A stretch of DNA of 32,706 nt from Vibrio sp. Isolate32 (GTDB lineage: Bacteria > Pseudomonadota > Gammaproteobacteria > Enterobacterales > Vibrionaceae). Within the stretch, counting starts at the first letter, position 1, and every line of letters starts with the position of its first letter. The DNA is taken from positions 1-32,706 of the forward strand of contig NZ_JAKEUQ010000035.1 of NCBI RefSeq assembly GCF_022397955.1. Direction: 5' to 3'. The notes under the pieces are model-generated. The model was not told the DNA's origin and searched no databases. It worked only from the letters and a program-made list of their open reading frames with translations. Both the position numbers and the translations under genes were made by a program. Below are positions 1-7,503 of this stretch, piece after piece.

Positions 1-138
1 AGCCTCGGCCTCAAGACCACAAGGGCATTTCGCCTCAGAGTTAGGTTTAAGAGTCAGGGTAATAAGTGATGCTGTCTGGTGAGACTTTACTATTTTAAAG
101 CCTTCCCAGAATGAAGATAGGAAAGTATGATTCGGCAT
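1..138 (-). CDS. Transposase N-terminus, partial (ISL3-like), left copy
   Basis: The first 46 codons of a transposase run off the window edge. The visible part begins MPNHTFLSSFWEGFKIVK and contains CPCG at residues 38-41, which resembles the N-terminal zinc-finger region of ISL3-family transposases. No Shine-Dalgarno sequence is evident before the ATG. Instead, one arm of a 10-bp inverted repeat ends two bases upstream of it. The catalytic DDE region is outside the window, so whether the gene is intact is unknown. It is identical to the copy at the right end. Confidence 0.65.
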   Translation of the reverse strand, partial: MPNHTFLSSFWEGFKIVKSHQTASLITLTLKPNSEAKCPCGLEAEA

Positions 139-237
139 GGAAACGGTAGTTTGTGTATGATTTTTGTTTGGCGACTAAACCCTATCACTTACTACCGTTT
201 TTTTTTGTTTTTAGTTCCCGCTAATCCGCGATGAACC
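1..237 (-). mobile_element. Left IS copy, 5' end only (ISL3-like)
   Basis: These 237 bases are the exact reverse complement of 32469-32705, so the same insertion sequence bounds both ends of the window in opposite orientation. The IS outer end reads GGTTCATCGCGGATTAGCGG on the minus strand and begins at 237. An A/T-rich leader follows and then the transposase start. The rest of the element lies outside the window, so the other terminal repeat and the target duplication cannot be seen. The ISL3 assignment rests on the transposase N-terminus and is tentative. Confidence 0.85.
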
Positions 238-265
238 ATAAAAAAGCCCCGCTATAGGGGCGGGG
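238..265 (-). terminator. Rho-independent terminator of the malate-synthase-like gene
   Basis: On the minus strand CCCCGC (265-260) and GCGGGG (252-247) form a stem with a 7-nt loop, followed by C and the tract TTTTTTAT. It lies about 60 nt beyond the stop codon at 324. The IS begins directly after the 8-nt T-rich tract. Confidence 0.85.
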
Positions 266-323
266 AAATTACCAAAGGTAAAAGAGAAATGGATGTTAGC
301 ACTGCGCACTGCAGCGCTCGATA

Positions 324-896
324 TTAGAGTGCGAAACAAAAACCAAGGTTGTAGTCATCACCATTTTTCGCAGTGAACTCTTTATCTTCACTTGATGCAT
401 TTGGTCGACCACTTTCATCGCCCTTTACTAGGCTAACCCAGTGTCGGATTCCAGAAGAAATGCTTGCTTCTGTTTGACCAAACGTGGTGCATGTCTCTAG
501 TTGGATGTCTTCAATGTCAACAAGCTCAAGATTACCTGTGCCTTTGCGAGCACCAATTGTCACTTCCACATGTGTACCGCTTTCATCGCGGAACAGGATT
601 GATGAGGGCTTAGATTTATCACCTGTATATGCCACAAAATGCTTTGCACGTTTCAGGCCTGTGTGCTCGCCATTTTGGAAGTAAACCTGAACATGTCGGT
701 AGTCAATCTCATAGCTCACAACATCTTCATGAGAGCCCGACTCAAGAGGAAATAAAGTATCTAGCAACTGTTTCGCCATCTTCTGCTTTTCAAGTTGCTT
801 GTCTGCTTTCACCATTTCGACGGCAAAGACAGCTTCAGCAATAAAAGTTGAATGGTTTCTGTGAAGTTCTGTTTTGTCTAGTGTCAGCATATTCAT
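324..896 (-). CDS. Stand-alone malate synthase G alpha/beta-domain homologue
   Basis: This is a 190-residue protein without a signal peptide or membrane segment. Residues about 50-160 align by eye along their whole length with residues 181-303 of the full malate synthase G encoded at 18287-20470. Shared blocks include PL..xSHxDVxxY, NGE, FxxYxGDxSxPSxIL, HxExxI, IxDxxxExxxT and a closing LxKGD. This is the alpha/beta insertion domain of malate synthase G, not the catalytic TIM barrel. The metal- and substrate-binding DCED segment is replaced by an unrelated shorter stretch and no barrel residues are present, so malate synthase activity is not expected. Residues 1-49 are helical and charged, and the 30-residue tail is polar. 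The start ATG has GAGGGA 6 nt upstream. The gene stands alone, has its own terminator, and follows the tau operon after a 247-nt gap. Function unknown; a regulatory or partner-binding role is speculation. Confidence 0.7.
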   Translation of the reverse strand: MNMLTLDKTELHRNHSTFIAEAVFAVEMVKADKQLEKQKMAKQLLDTLFPLESGSHEDVVSYEIDYRHVQVYFQNGEHTGLKRAKHFVAYTGDKSKPSSILFRDESGTHVEVTIGARKGTGNLELVDIEDIQLETCTTFGQTEASISSGIRHWVSLVKGDESGRPNASSEDKEFTAKNGDDYNLGFCFAL

Positions 897-1009
897 AGTC
901 TATCCCTCGTACGGCTTTAAATTTCACTTGGGTCAAACATCCTAATTGACCCTTTTCAGATTTGTTCTTTACTGCTTGGTTTCCATGTTTTTCATACTAC
1001 TGTTATTTT

Positions 1010-1022
1010 TGAAACAATTTCA
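1010..1022. promoter_or_regulatory. Palindrome before the malate-synthase-like gene
   Basis: TGAAACAATTTCA is a nearly perfect dyad 114 nt upstream of the start at 896, inside an A/T-rich gap that must hold the gene's promoter. Its GAAACAATT core resembles the GGAACAATT sites near xsc and pta. IclR-type regulators often bind TGAAA-n-TTTCA dyads. The link to the same regulator is inference. Confidence 0.35.
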
Positions 1023-1143
1023 CAACAAAAATTACACACTGTGAATTTTACTAAATTGCTTTTTTACACACTCCTATTTTTAGGGGTAAAATGAGCATTA
1101 AGTCATTAATTTAAATAGACTTACACTCATCACACCCTCACTT

Positions 1144-2064
1144 TTACGTCTTGTTTGATTTTGTATAATATCCGACCCCTACTAGCTTGTTATCGATAAC
1201 TCGATAGTAGGTATGCTTAGTTTCGACCTTACTCGACAATGGATTTAACCAACGATAGGTATAAACACCACGGCCATTTTCTCGTGCCAGATTCAACATA
1301 TCGGTGAGGATCGGTTTATCGTCTGGGCTCAAGATTTCGTTGTGTGAGCGCCCAACCAATTCAGGGGACACCCCATGCGCCAGCAGCTTTCCTGAACTCA
1401 TGTCCATCACAAACACATACAAATCCCCTTCTACGAAGCTACCTTCAGCGTCATTGAACTCAACCAAGCTCTGTTGCTCCGACTCCACTATCGCGGTCAT
1501 CGCTCTTGCCAATAAGCGCTTAGCTTCAGCGGCACTAGAACGCTCTGGATAGAAGCCTACGGCAACAATCACATCTCCTACACGTTCAAAGAAGGTCGTT
1601 TTGGGCTCTCCCATACGATCGGTTGGGTTGGTCCAGTGATATTCCACCTCACCAAAACCGTTGTGGACCGCTTTGGTGATCATTTCTCGGAAAAACGGAT
1701 TGCCATAAACATCTTGCGTGTCCAACACACTATCGCCCACCAGCACCATGGAAGAGCCACCACTAGCGAGGAATTGGCCATCAATTCCAAGTGCAAACAC
1801 GTATAACTCACCGTCTATGTACTCTGGGTCACTCATGAAATCTGTGACGCTTTCATCACCCTCGGTTTGAACGTGGATTACCGCTTTTGCCAACAAAGTC
1901 TTGGCCCTTCTCTCAGCCTCGCTCACCACGTGGGGCTCAGAAATATCGAGCACATTGACAGCTTGGGTAGCCTTCTCCGACTCCGAATGTTCAGCCCGTA
2001 AGCCCATGCCACCAATAACGGCAAACAAGGCGCAACTGATAAAGATAATTTTGGATAAACTCAT
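1144..2064 (-). CDS. Periplasmic tandem-Cache sensor-like protein, last gene of the tau operon
   Basis: This is a 306-residue protein made of an N-terminal hydrophobic signal or anchor (MSLSKIIFISCALFAVIGG) and two homologous Cache-type ligand-binding units. The first unit spans about residues 50-170 and the second about 173-306. Each unit repeats the order AExxRLLAxA, GxLYVFxxxxxGxxLAxG, LVG, a helical segment, Y.W.NP and VGxGxY, so the gene arose by internal duplication. No methyl-accepting, kinase or cyclase domain follows, so any signalling needs a partner. I chose the ATG at 2064 because GGAGAG lies 6 nt upstream and overlaps the tauM stop codon, which implies translational coupling. A start 39 nt further upstream is possible but has no ribosome site. 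The operon position suggests it binds taurine or a related sulfonate in the periplasm; this is inference. Confidence 0.75.
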   Translation of the reverse strand: MSLSKIIFISCALFAVIGGMGLRAEHSESEKATQAVNVLDISEPHVVSEAERRAKTLLAKAVIHVQTEGDESVTDFMSDPEYIDGELYVFALGIDGQFLASGGSSMVLVGDSVLDTQDVYGNPFFREMITKAVHNGFGEVEYHWTNPTDRMGEPKTTFFERVGDVIVAVGFYPERSSAAEAKRLLARAMTAIVESEQQSLVEFNDAEGSFVEGDLYVFVMDMSSGKLLAHGVSPELVGRSHNEILSPDDKPILTDMLNLARENGRGVYTYRWLNPLSSKVETKHTYYRVIDNKLVGVGYYTKSNKT

Positions 2065-2075
2065 GGTTATCTCTC

Positions 2076-3416
2076 CTAATAGCCCACTAAGGACGGAAGC
2101 CAAAGCGTAATTTGTGGGAAGAAAGCGATAACAAACACACCCACAACCGAAGCAAGAACGAAGGGATGGATCTTCGCGGTGATTTGCTCAACCGTGGAAC
2201 CACCTATCCCCGAAGCAACAAAGATGTTTTCGCCAAGCGGCGGTGTTGCAAAACCTATCGATAAGGTACATACCACCACGATACCCACATGAGTAGGATC
2301 CGCGCCTAACATATACATGATTGGTAATAGAACCGGCACGATAATCATGATCGCTGCTAAGGTTTCCATGAACATACCGATGAACAACAGTAAGGTAATC
2401 GTCAGCGCCCACACCATGTACATGTTGTCAGTAAAACTGAGCAACGACTCAGCCACTACTACTGGAATTTTTTGTTCAATCAGTAAACGACCAAACACAG
2501 TAGCGGCAAAGAGGATCAACAACACACGTCCGGTGATCCAAGTCGTGGTGGATAGAGATTTCATCACGCTTTTGAATGACAATTCGCGGTGAATAAATAC
2601 ACCCACAAACAGCGAATAGAAGATTGCTACAACCGCAGACTCTGTTGGTGTGAACATACCGCTGTAGATACCACCAAGAATCAAGAATGGCGCTAATATC
2701 GACCATAATCCGCGGCGTAAGTAGTACCTTACATCACCAAACGACCAGGTCTCGGTAAGCCCTTTGTAGCCTTCTCGCTTAGCAATGAAATAGTTGGTTA
2801 CCACCAGCGTCGAAGCCATTATGAAGCCCGGTACAACCCCAGCAACAAACAGTTTTGGAATAGACAAAGAAGCAAACTGGCCGTGTTGAGCTATGGCTTC
2901 CGGTGGCGCCATCAAGCCCATTGCGGAGATACCAAAGATAACCAAAGGAATGGAGGGCGGAATAATGATCCCTAGCCCGCCGGATGCAGCAGTAACAGCC
3001 GATGCGTAGCTCTTATCGTAGTCACGCTTGACCATCGCAGGCACCATTAGCATGCCTACCGCAGCGGTGGTTGCAGGGCCAGAACCCGAGATAGCACCAA
3101 AGAAAAGACACGCCATTACCGTTGCTGCGCCAAGGCCGCCTGTTACAGGCCCAGCTAAGCTTTCGGCGATATCAACCAGACGTTTGGAGATACCCGCCGC
3201 CTCCATTAAAGCGCCTGCAAGAACAAAAGCTGGCAGCGCCATTAATGGGAAGTTACCCACCGAGGTAAATGCGATTTGTACCAAAGCGATGGGATTTTTG
3301 TCGAGCAACATATAAGCCGCCATCGAAGCGCCGGCCAGTGATACTGTGATTGGTGCGCCCAGAATTAACAGCGTTAAAAAGCCACCAAATAAAATTAGAG
3401 TTAAATAGGATTCCAT
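2076..3416 (-). CDS. tauM: TRAP transporter large membrane subunit (DctM type), taurine
   Basis: This is the 446-residue DctM-type channel subunit of a tripartite ATP-independent periplasmic transporter, which couples Na+ or H+ entry to substrate uptake. The sequence is almost entirely hydrophobic with about a dozen membrane segments. It has the family blocks PLMALPAFVLAGALMEAAGI, FGAISGSGPATTAAVG and GIIIPPSIPLVIFGI near residues 55-170, and FATPPLGENIFVASGI near the C-terminus. It follows the small subunit after 37 nt and ends where the Cache gene's ribosome site begins. The name tauM, and taurine as substrate, come from its place beside tauX and tauY. Isethionate or another C2 sulfonate cannot be excluded from sequence alone. 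Confidence 0.85.
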   Translation of the reverse strand: MESYLTLILFGGFLTLLILGAPITVSLAGASMAAYMLLDKNPIALVQIAFTSVGNFPLMALPAFVLAGALMEAAGISKRLVDIAESLAGPVTGGLGAATVMACLFFGAISGSGPATTAAVGMLMVPAMVKRDYDKSYASAVTAASGGLGIIIPPSIPLVIFGISAMGLMAPPEAIAQHGQFASLSIPKLFVAGVVPGFIMASTLVVTNYFIAKREGYKGLTETWSFGDVRYYLRRGLWSILAPFLILGGIYSGMFTPTESAVVAIFYSLFVGVFIHRELSFKSVMKSLSTTTWITGRVLLILFAATVFGRLLIEQKIPVVVAESLLSFTDNMYMVWALTITLLLFIGMFMETLAAIMIIVPVLLPIMYMLGADPTHVGIVVVCTLSIGFATPPLGENIFVASGIGGSTVEQITAKIHPFVLASVVGVFVIAFFPQITLWLPSLVGY

Positions 3417-3453
3417 TATTACATCTCTCTATTACGACTATTCTCTGTGATGA

Positions 3454-3996
3454 CTATTGCGCGGACTTTTGTGCCGTCATTTTGCGCAGCTCTTTGACTT
3501 CTGGATCTTCGTTGGTTGCGCCTTTGAATAAACGCTCATAGTTGTTCCAGATAATTCGAATCATCATCAGTGAAAACGCGATAGGTAAAATCATGTAGAA
3601 GTACTTCATCGGGATACCTGTGGTTTGAGACTTCCAAAACAGATTCATTTTGTTGAACACAAAGTCGTAGCTGAGGTAAACGAAGTAGCCGTTGAAACAG
3701 AGCCATAAGAAGTCAGCGATGGTTTCACTCACGGTCTGCACGATTGGCGGAAAGAATTTAAAGTGAAAGCTCACTCGATTGTGCGCCGACATCTTGGCCG
3801 CAACAACAGCCCCTAGATAGGCAAACCAAACGAACATGTAAGTAGCAACCTCATCCCCCCAAGGGATAGAGTAATCAAAGAACTGGCGAGTAAGGATTTG
3901 TGTGAACAGCAATAGGACAAAGCTTGTGAGCAGCAGACAACATGTATATTCCTCAATGTTGTTTAGGTGCTTTTTTATTGTTTTAGCGACTGACAT
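3454..3996 (-). CDS. tauL: TRAP transporter small membrane subunit (DctQ type), taurine
   Basis: This is a 180-residue DctQ-type subunit with four membrane segments and the family signature WGDEVATYMFVWFAYLGAVVA around residues 45-65. It pairs with the large subunit to form the membrane part of the transporter. I took the ATG at 3996 because GGAGG sits 4 nt upstream. The longer frame would begin with GTG at 4020, without a ribosome site. The 164-nt gap back to tauK holds a strong three-part stem-loop, so the membrane subunits may be made at a lower level than the binding protein. Confidence 0.85.
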   Translation of the reverse strand: MSVAKTIKKHLNNIEEYTCCLLLTSFVLLLFTQILTRQFFDYSIPWGDEVATYMFVWFAYLGAVVAAKMSAHNRVSFHFKFFPPIVQTVSETIADFLWLCFNGYFVYLSYDFVFNKMNLFWKSQTTGIPMKYFYMILPIAFSLMMIRIIWNNYERLFKGATNEDPEVKELRKMTAQKSAQ

Positions 3997-4091
3997 ATAA
4001 CCTCCAATGTTGATTTCCACATGACAACCAGTCGCTCACGGTCCTAAAAAGATCAGGTACAGAACAGCTCAACGAGTACAGCCATGTAAAT

Positions 4092-4149
4092 GCCCTATCT
4101 CACTGTTCTATCGCTAGGTGATTAAATAGCGGAGAACAGCAGATAGGGC
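4092..4149 (-). promoter_or_regulatory. Intercistronic three-part stem-loop between tauK and tauL
   Basis: Three nested perfect inverted repeats fold into one long hairpin: GCCCTATCT (4092-4100) with AGATAGGGC (4141-4149), TGTTCT (4104-4109) with AGAACA (4133-4138), and CGCTA (4112-4116) with TAGCG (4127-4131). No T-tract follows on the minus strand, so a full terminator is unlikely. Such structures between binding-protein and permease genes commonly protect the upstream mRNA and lower downstream expression. Confidence 0.75.
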
Positions 4150-4160
4150 GAATCTAATCG

Positions 4161-5183
4161 TTACTTTCTTCCTAGTAACTCAAGAACGTCGTCTAGCTTG
4201 TCTTTGCCTCCAATGCTTGAGTAGAACTTAGGCCAAACGGACTTAGTCACCTTGTTGATCCACTCTTGCTCATTGTCTGCAGGGTCTGTGAATACCATGC
4301 CTTTTGCTTGTAGCTCTTCGCGAATCTTATTTTCCGTGTTTTCTAAATAAGCAAAGCTGTGCTCTGTCGCTTCCTGACCTGCTTCAAGAATGAGCTTTTG
4401 CATTTCAGGTGTTTGCTGTTGGAAGACCGTTTCACTCACGATTAAAGGTTCTAGAGAGAAAATGTAGCGAATGTTGGTCACGTACTTTTGTACTTCGTTA
4501 AACTTCATCGCATGGACTGTGATGTAAGGGTTATCTTGTCCATCTACCACACCTTGTTGCAGGCCAGTAAAAGTTTCAGACCATGCCATTGGCGTTGGGT
4601 TTACACCCCATGCTTGGTAAGAAGCGATCATAATCTCGTTACGAGGAACACGAATCACTAACCCTTTAAGATCTTCTGGCGAAGCGACTGGCTTTTTCGA
4701 GTTAGTCAAAACCCTAAAGCCAGAGTACGCCCAACCGACAATACGGACGCCTGCATCACGAATTGTGTTGTCGACAAGGTCTTGACCGACTTGACCTTGA
4801 GTCAGGAGTACCGCTTCTTCTGCACTCTGAATCACGTAAGGCATGGTCAGCAGACCTACAGTTGGAGAGAAAGGGGTGACGTTGTTGATCGCCAGTACAG
4901 AGAAATCAAGAAGGCCGATGGCAGCGTCGTTGACGGTGTCTTGCTCGTTGCCTAATTGACCATTCGGGAACAGATCGATTTTCACTTTACCGTCTGTTTT
5001 TTGCTCCATCAGTTCAGAGAATGATGTCGCTAATTCCCACTGCGTACCACCAGCAGCATCACCGATAGCCATTTTAAAATTCGCAGCTGCCACGGTATGA
5101 GATAGCACCGCTGTTGCTACAGTGGTGACACCCGCAATAATTTTATTTTTAATAAATTTCATAGTCTTAACCTTTCCTTTCAT
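4161..5183 (-). CDS. tauK: TRAP transporter periplasmic taurine-binding protein (DctP type)
   Basis: This is a 340-residue substrate-binding protein of a TRAP transporter. The N-terminus is a lysine-rich Sec signal peptide with likely cleavage after HTVAAA (residue 34). The mature part shows the family core: GTQWELATSFSELMEQKTDG near 46-65, the conserved substrate-carboxylate or sulfonate arginine in VIRVP (R178), and the signature GVVDGQDNP at 211-219. The first ATG (5183) has AGGAAG 5 nt upstream. A second ATG at 5162 has AAAGG 8 nt upstream and would give a shorter signal peptide, so the true start is uncertain. Taurine specificity is inferred from the neighbouring tauX and tauY. Confidence 0.85.
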   Translation of the reverse strand: MKGKVKTMKFIKNKIIAGVTTVATAVLSHTVAAANFKMAIGDAAGGTQWELATSFSELMEQKTDGKVKIDLFPNGQLGNEQDTVNDAAIGLLDFSVLAINNVTPFSPTVGLLTMPYVIQSAEEAVLLTQGQVGQDLVDNTIRDAGVRIVGWAYSGFRVLTNSKKPVASPEDLKGLVIRVPRNEIMIASYQAWGVNPTPMAWSETFTGLQQGVVDGQDNPYITVHAMKFNEVQKYVTNIRYIFSLEPLIVSETVFQQQTPEMQKLILEAGQEATEHSFAYLENTENKIREELQAKGMVFTDPADNEQEWINKVTKSVWPKFYSSIGGKDKLDDVLELLGRK

Positions 5184-5259
5184 ACAGACTTCCTGCCTGT
5201 ACTTTGCTCACAAGGTGACCTGGTACAACTTTCCTGGTCGTAGTTCTATTTCCCTATTT

Positions 5260-5275
5260 TGGAAACAATGTTCGG
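5260..5275. promoter_or_regulatory. Weak GGAAACAATGTTC site before tauK
   Basis: TGGAAACAATGTTCGG lies in the 96-nt gap between tauY and tauK. It has GGAA and TTC arms about a CAATG core and resembles the sites near xsc and pta. A secondary promoter for the transporter genes is possible. This is a visual motif match only. Confidence 0.3.
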
Positions 5276-5279
5276 GTAG

Positions 5280-6746
5280 TTACAGCCTTTCATCCTTTAA
5301 CGAATACCACTGATAAAGGAACCGCTGCCCCATTCTTCGAAACGGTGCAAACATCTCTGATTCCACCACTTCCATCACGTTGGGGAACGGAAGTTTTGAT
5401 TCAAATATTGGTAGGTCGAGCTTGTGACCTTCACCGGCTATCCATTGAGCAAGGCGTTTACCTGCTTGAGCGGAATACATCACGCCATTGCCGCCATAAC
5501 CCAGTGCATAGAAGATGGTTTGCTTTGGATTCGGCTGATAAATTCTCGGCATCATGTCGTGACTAACATCCACCCAGCCCCACCATGAATAATCGATTTG
5601 GATCTGATCGAGAGACGGGAATTTTCGGGTTAAATCCGCTCTTAGCATGTCTTCATATTTCTTCTCAGGTGCATTCTTGCCACTGATGGCACTGCGTGTA
5701 CCAATCTGTACTCGGTTATCCGGTAACAAACGGTAGTAGTGGCGCAGAATGCGAGTATCAGTAATCACTTGATTAGTTTTGAAGTTACAAGCGGCGATTT
5801 CGTCTTGAGTTAACGGACGTGTCACCATCGAATTAGAAAGTACCGGCAACAGGCGATTCTTAAACTCTGAATGCAAACCTTGGCTGGTGTATCCACCGGT
5901 ACAAACCCCAACAGAACGAGCCTTCACAACACCGCCAGGCGTTTTCAAGTAGTGCACACCGTTGCGAGTTTCCCAACCCATAACTGGGCTAGATGGGTGA
6001 ACCTTAACGCCGAGCGCACGCGCCTTTCTTAGGTAACCAAACGCCAATTTCCCTGCATGAATACCGATACCTTCGGGTTCATGCATCGCGCCTGCGGCTT
6101 CTTGATCACCAACGTAATCACGCTTTACGGTTTCCGCATCTAAAATCTGTGCATCGTAGTCAAACGTGTCGCGCAGCAACTTTGCTTCTTTCTCGAGTGT
6201 TGCCATCACTTTTGGACGGTGTGCAACATATAAGTGACCACCAGGTTGTGGGTCACAATCAATGTCTTTGATCAGTGACTTGAACGTTTCCATGCCATCC
6301 ACACACTCGCGGTGCATTTTTATCGCCGTTTCTAGGCCCCAGCGTTCAATCCACTGAGAACGCTTCAAACGCCCAGAAGCACACTGTGCTTGGCCACCAT
6401 TTCGGGTACTGCAGCCCCAACTCATACGGTTAGCTTCAATCACAGTCGCTTTAATACCGTACATTTCAGCAAGGTGTATCGCGGTACTTAGGCCTGTGTA
6501 GCCTGAACCGATTATTGCCACATCGATATCCATGTCTGACGTGATTGGGCCATCATCTTCAGGTGGCGCGCCTGCAGTATCTACCCAATAAGTCGGGGCG
6601 TATTCCTTACCGTGACCTGGGCTCTTGTCTTCAAGTGGATCGTATTTTGGATCGTATCTTTCTTTCGCTTGGGTACTTTCTTTTGCTTGGGTGCTTTTCA
6701 CCTTTGGCGGCACATCGGCTGCCGGTTGTTCCATTACTAAACTCAT
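5280..6746 (-). CDS. tauY: Taurine dehydrogenase large subunit, FAD-dependent oxidoreductase
   Basis: This is a 488-residue FAD-dependent amine oxidoreductase of the DAO fold. The dinucleotide-binding motif VAIIGSGYTGLSTAIHLAE is at residues 76-94 (glycines 80, 82 and 85), followed by an acidic residue ending the second strand (ATVIEA). A C-terminal FAD-contact motif GYGGNGVMYSAQAG is near residue 430. The fold also fits gamma-glutamylputrescine oxidase. The SnoaL-like gene directly upstream, the TRAP genes and xsc point to taurine dehydrogenase, which converts taurine to sulfoacetaldehyde and ammonium. The 70-residue N-terminal extension is polar and contains a tandem repeat STQAKE-STQAKE. 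GGAGAG lies 7 nt before the ATG. The gene starts 48 nt after tauX, so the two are one operon. Confidence 0.75.
   Translation of the reverse strand: MSLVMEQPAADVPPKVKSTQAKESTQAKERYDPKYDPLEDKSPGHGKEYAPTYWVDTAGAPPEDDGPITSDMDIDVAIIGSGYTGLSTAIHLAEMYGIKATVIEANRMSWGCSTRNGGQAQCASGRLKRSQWIERWGLETAIKMHRECVDGMETFKSLIKDIDCDPQPGGHLYVAHRPKVMATLEKEAKLLRDTFDYDAQILDAETVKRDYVGDQEAAGAMHEPEGIGIHAGKLAFGYLRKARALGVKVHPSSPVMGWETRNGVHYLKTPGGVVKARSVGVCTGGYTSQGLHSEFKNRLLPVLSNSMVTRPLTQDEIAACNFKTNQVITDTRILRHYYRLLPDNRVQIGTRSAISGKNAPEKKYEDMLRADLTRKFPSLDQIQIDYSWWGWVDVSHDMMPRIYQPNPKQTIFYALGYGGNGVMYSAQAGKRLAQWIAGEGHKLDLPIFESKLPFPNVMEVVESEMFAPFRRMGQRFLYQWYSLKDERL
6660..6695 (-). repeat. 18-bp tandem repeat inside tauY
   Basis: Two adjacent 18-bp units, 6660-6677 and 6678-6695, differ at two positions and encode STQAKE twice. 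They lie in the poorly conserved N-terminal extension, well before the FAD motif, and keep the frame. Confidence 0.9.
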
Positions 6747-6794
6747 AATTCGACTCTCCTAGTCATAACTCGTGAACGGGTTGCGATTTCGTGT

Positions 6795-7220
6795 CTAGCT
6801 CTTGGGAGTCAAAAGAGGTCGTGTTTTACGAAAGGCATTTTTTACGCTAATTTTTCCGTCTTTCAGAGTAAATACATCAACCATGCGAGCTTCGATAATG
6901 CTGCCATCAGGGTTAGTCGCAGAGAATGTTGACTCAGTCACCGCACGGTCACCACACACAAAGTGGACAGGATCGCTCCAAGCGGCGTCTGGAAAATTCT
7001 GCCAAACCAATTCAAAGCTATTTCGAACCGCTTCGTACCCTTCAATAGTATTTCCAACCAAGCCTTCACCTGCCACCGTGTGGAAGACACAGTCTTCAGT
7101 CATAAACGACATCAGTGCTTCAATGTCGTGGTTATTCCACGCATCACTGAAAGACTGTAAAAAGGCGGTGTCGACTTGGTTTTCCAGCACGAATGTCGCT
7201 GCATTGGTTTGCATATTCAT
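6795..7220 (-). CDS. tauX: Taurine dehydrogenase small subunit, SnoaL/NTF2-like
   Basis: This is a 141-residue soluble protein with the NTF2/SnoaL-like cone fold, as shown by FSDAWNNHDIEALMSFMTED near residues 24-43, a central strand-rich region and VDVFTLKDGKI near the end. On its own it would be called a SnoaL-like protein. As first gene of an operon with an FAD amine dehydrogenase, a TRAP transporter and nearby xsc, it fits the small subunit TauX, and its length is right for that family. AAAGGA lies 9 nt before the ATG at 7220; a second in-frame ATG is two codons later. It probably works as a partner of TauY in the cytoplasm. The operon promoter should lie in 7221-7503. Confidence 0.65.
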   Translation of the reverse strand: MNMQTNAATFVLENQVDTAFLQSFSDAWNNHDIEALMSFMTEDCVFHTVAGEGLVGNTIEGYEAVRNSFELVWQNFPDAAWSDPVHFVCGDRAVTESTFSATNPDGSIIEARMVDVFTLKDGKISVKNAFRKTRPLLTPKS

Positions 7221-7334
7221 ATTCCAGAATCCTTTATGTTTTCGTTATTAGTTTAAATTTCAGTAGCTTTGCGCCACTTTTTTATTAGAGTTTTTCAACT
7301 AGCTCCGCAAGCATTTAACAACCTCGCAACATAT

Positions 7335-7468
7335 CAAATCACTCTAACTTCGAGTCGTGTTATATACAATATCTAAGCTCACATATTTCGTATTTTTATA
7401 AATTTAATTAGTGTTCTAATTTTATTTAAACAAGACTTCACTCAATTTGAAAATTAAAATATGACTTG
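7335..7468. repeat. Diverged direct repeat, copy A (tauX upstream region)
   Basis: This region matches 8448-8552 in order and orientation. Shared blocks are a CAATCACT-like segment, an AACTTCGA/AACCTCGA segment ending in ATACAAT, TTAGTGTTCTAAT (7408-7420, one mismatch to the other copy) and AAAATATGACTTG (7456-7468, exact). Small insertions separate the blocks. Copy A lies upstream of tauX at the same distance as copy B lies upstream of the FRG gene. Confidence 0.65.
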
Positions 7469-7488
7469 AGTGAAGCCTTAATTTTCAA
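7432..7488. promoter_or_regulatory. Interleaved inverted repeats between the FRG gene and tauX
   Basis: CTTCACTCAA (7436-7445) pairs with TTGAGTGAAG (7466-7475), and TTGAAAATTAA (7447-7457) pairs with TTAATTTTCAA (7478-7488). The arms alternate, so both stems cannot form as simple hairpins together. The connecting loops (1, 8 and 3 nt) look too short for a regular pseudoknot with stems this long, which points to two alternative folds. The structure lies just past the FRG stop codon and about 215 nt before tauX. Confidence 0.6.
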
Positions 7489-7503
7489 TAAAGATATTAG
7501 TCG

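Noticed and set aside
6802..7251. 149-codon open frame on the plus strand opposite tauX
   Set aside because: It is the antisense of tauX, has no ribosome site and resembles no protein family.
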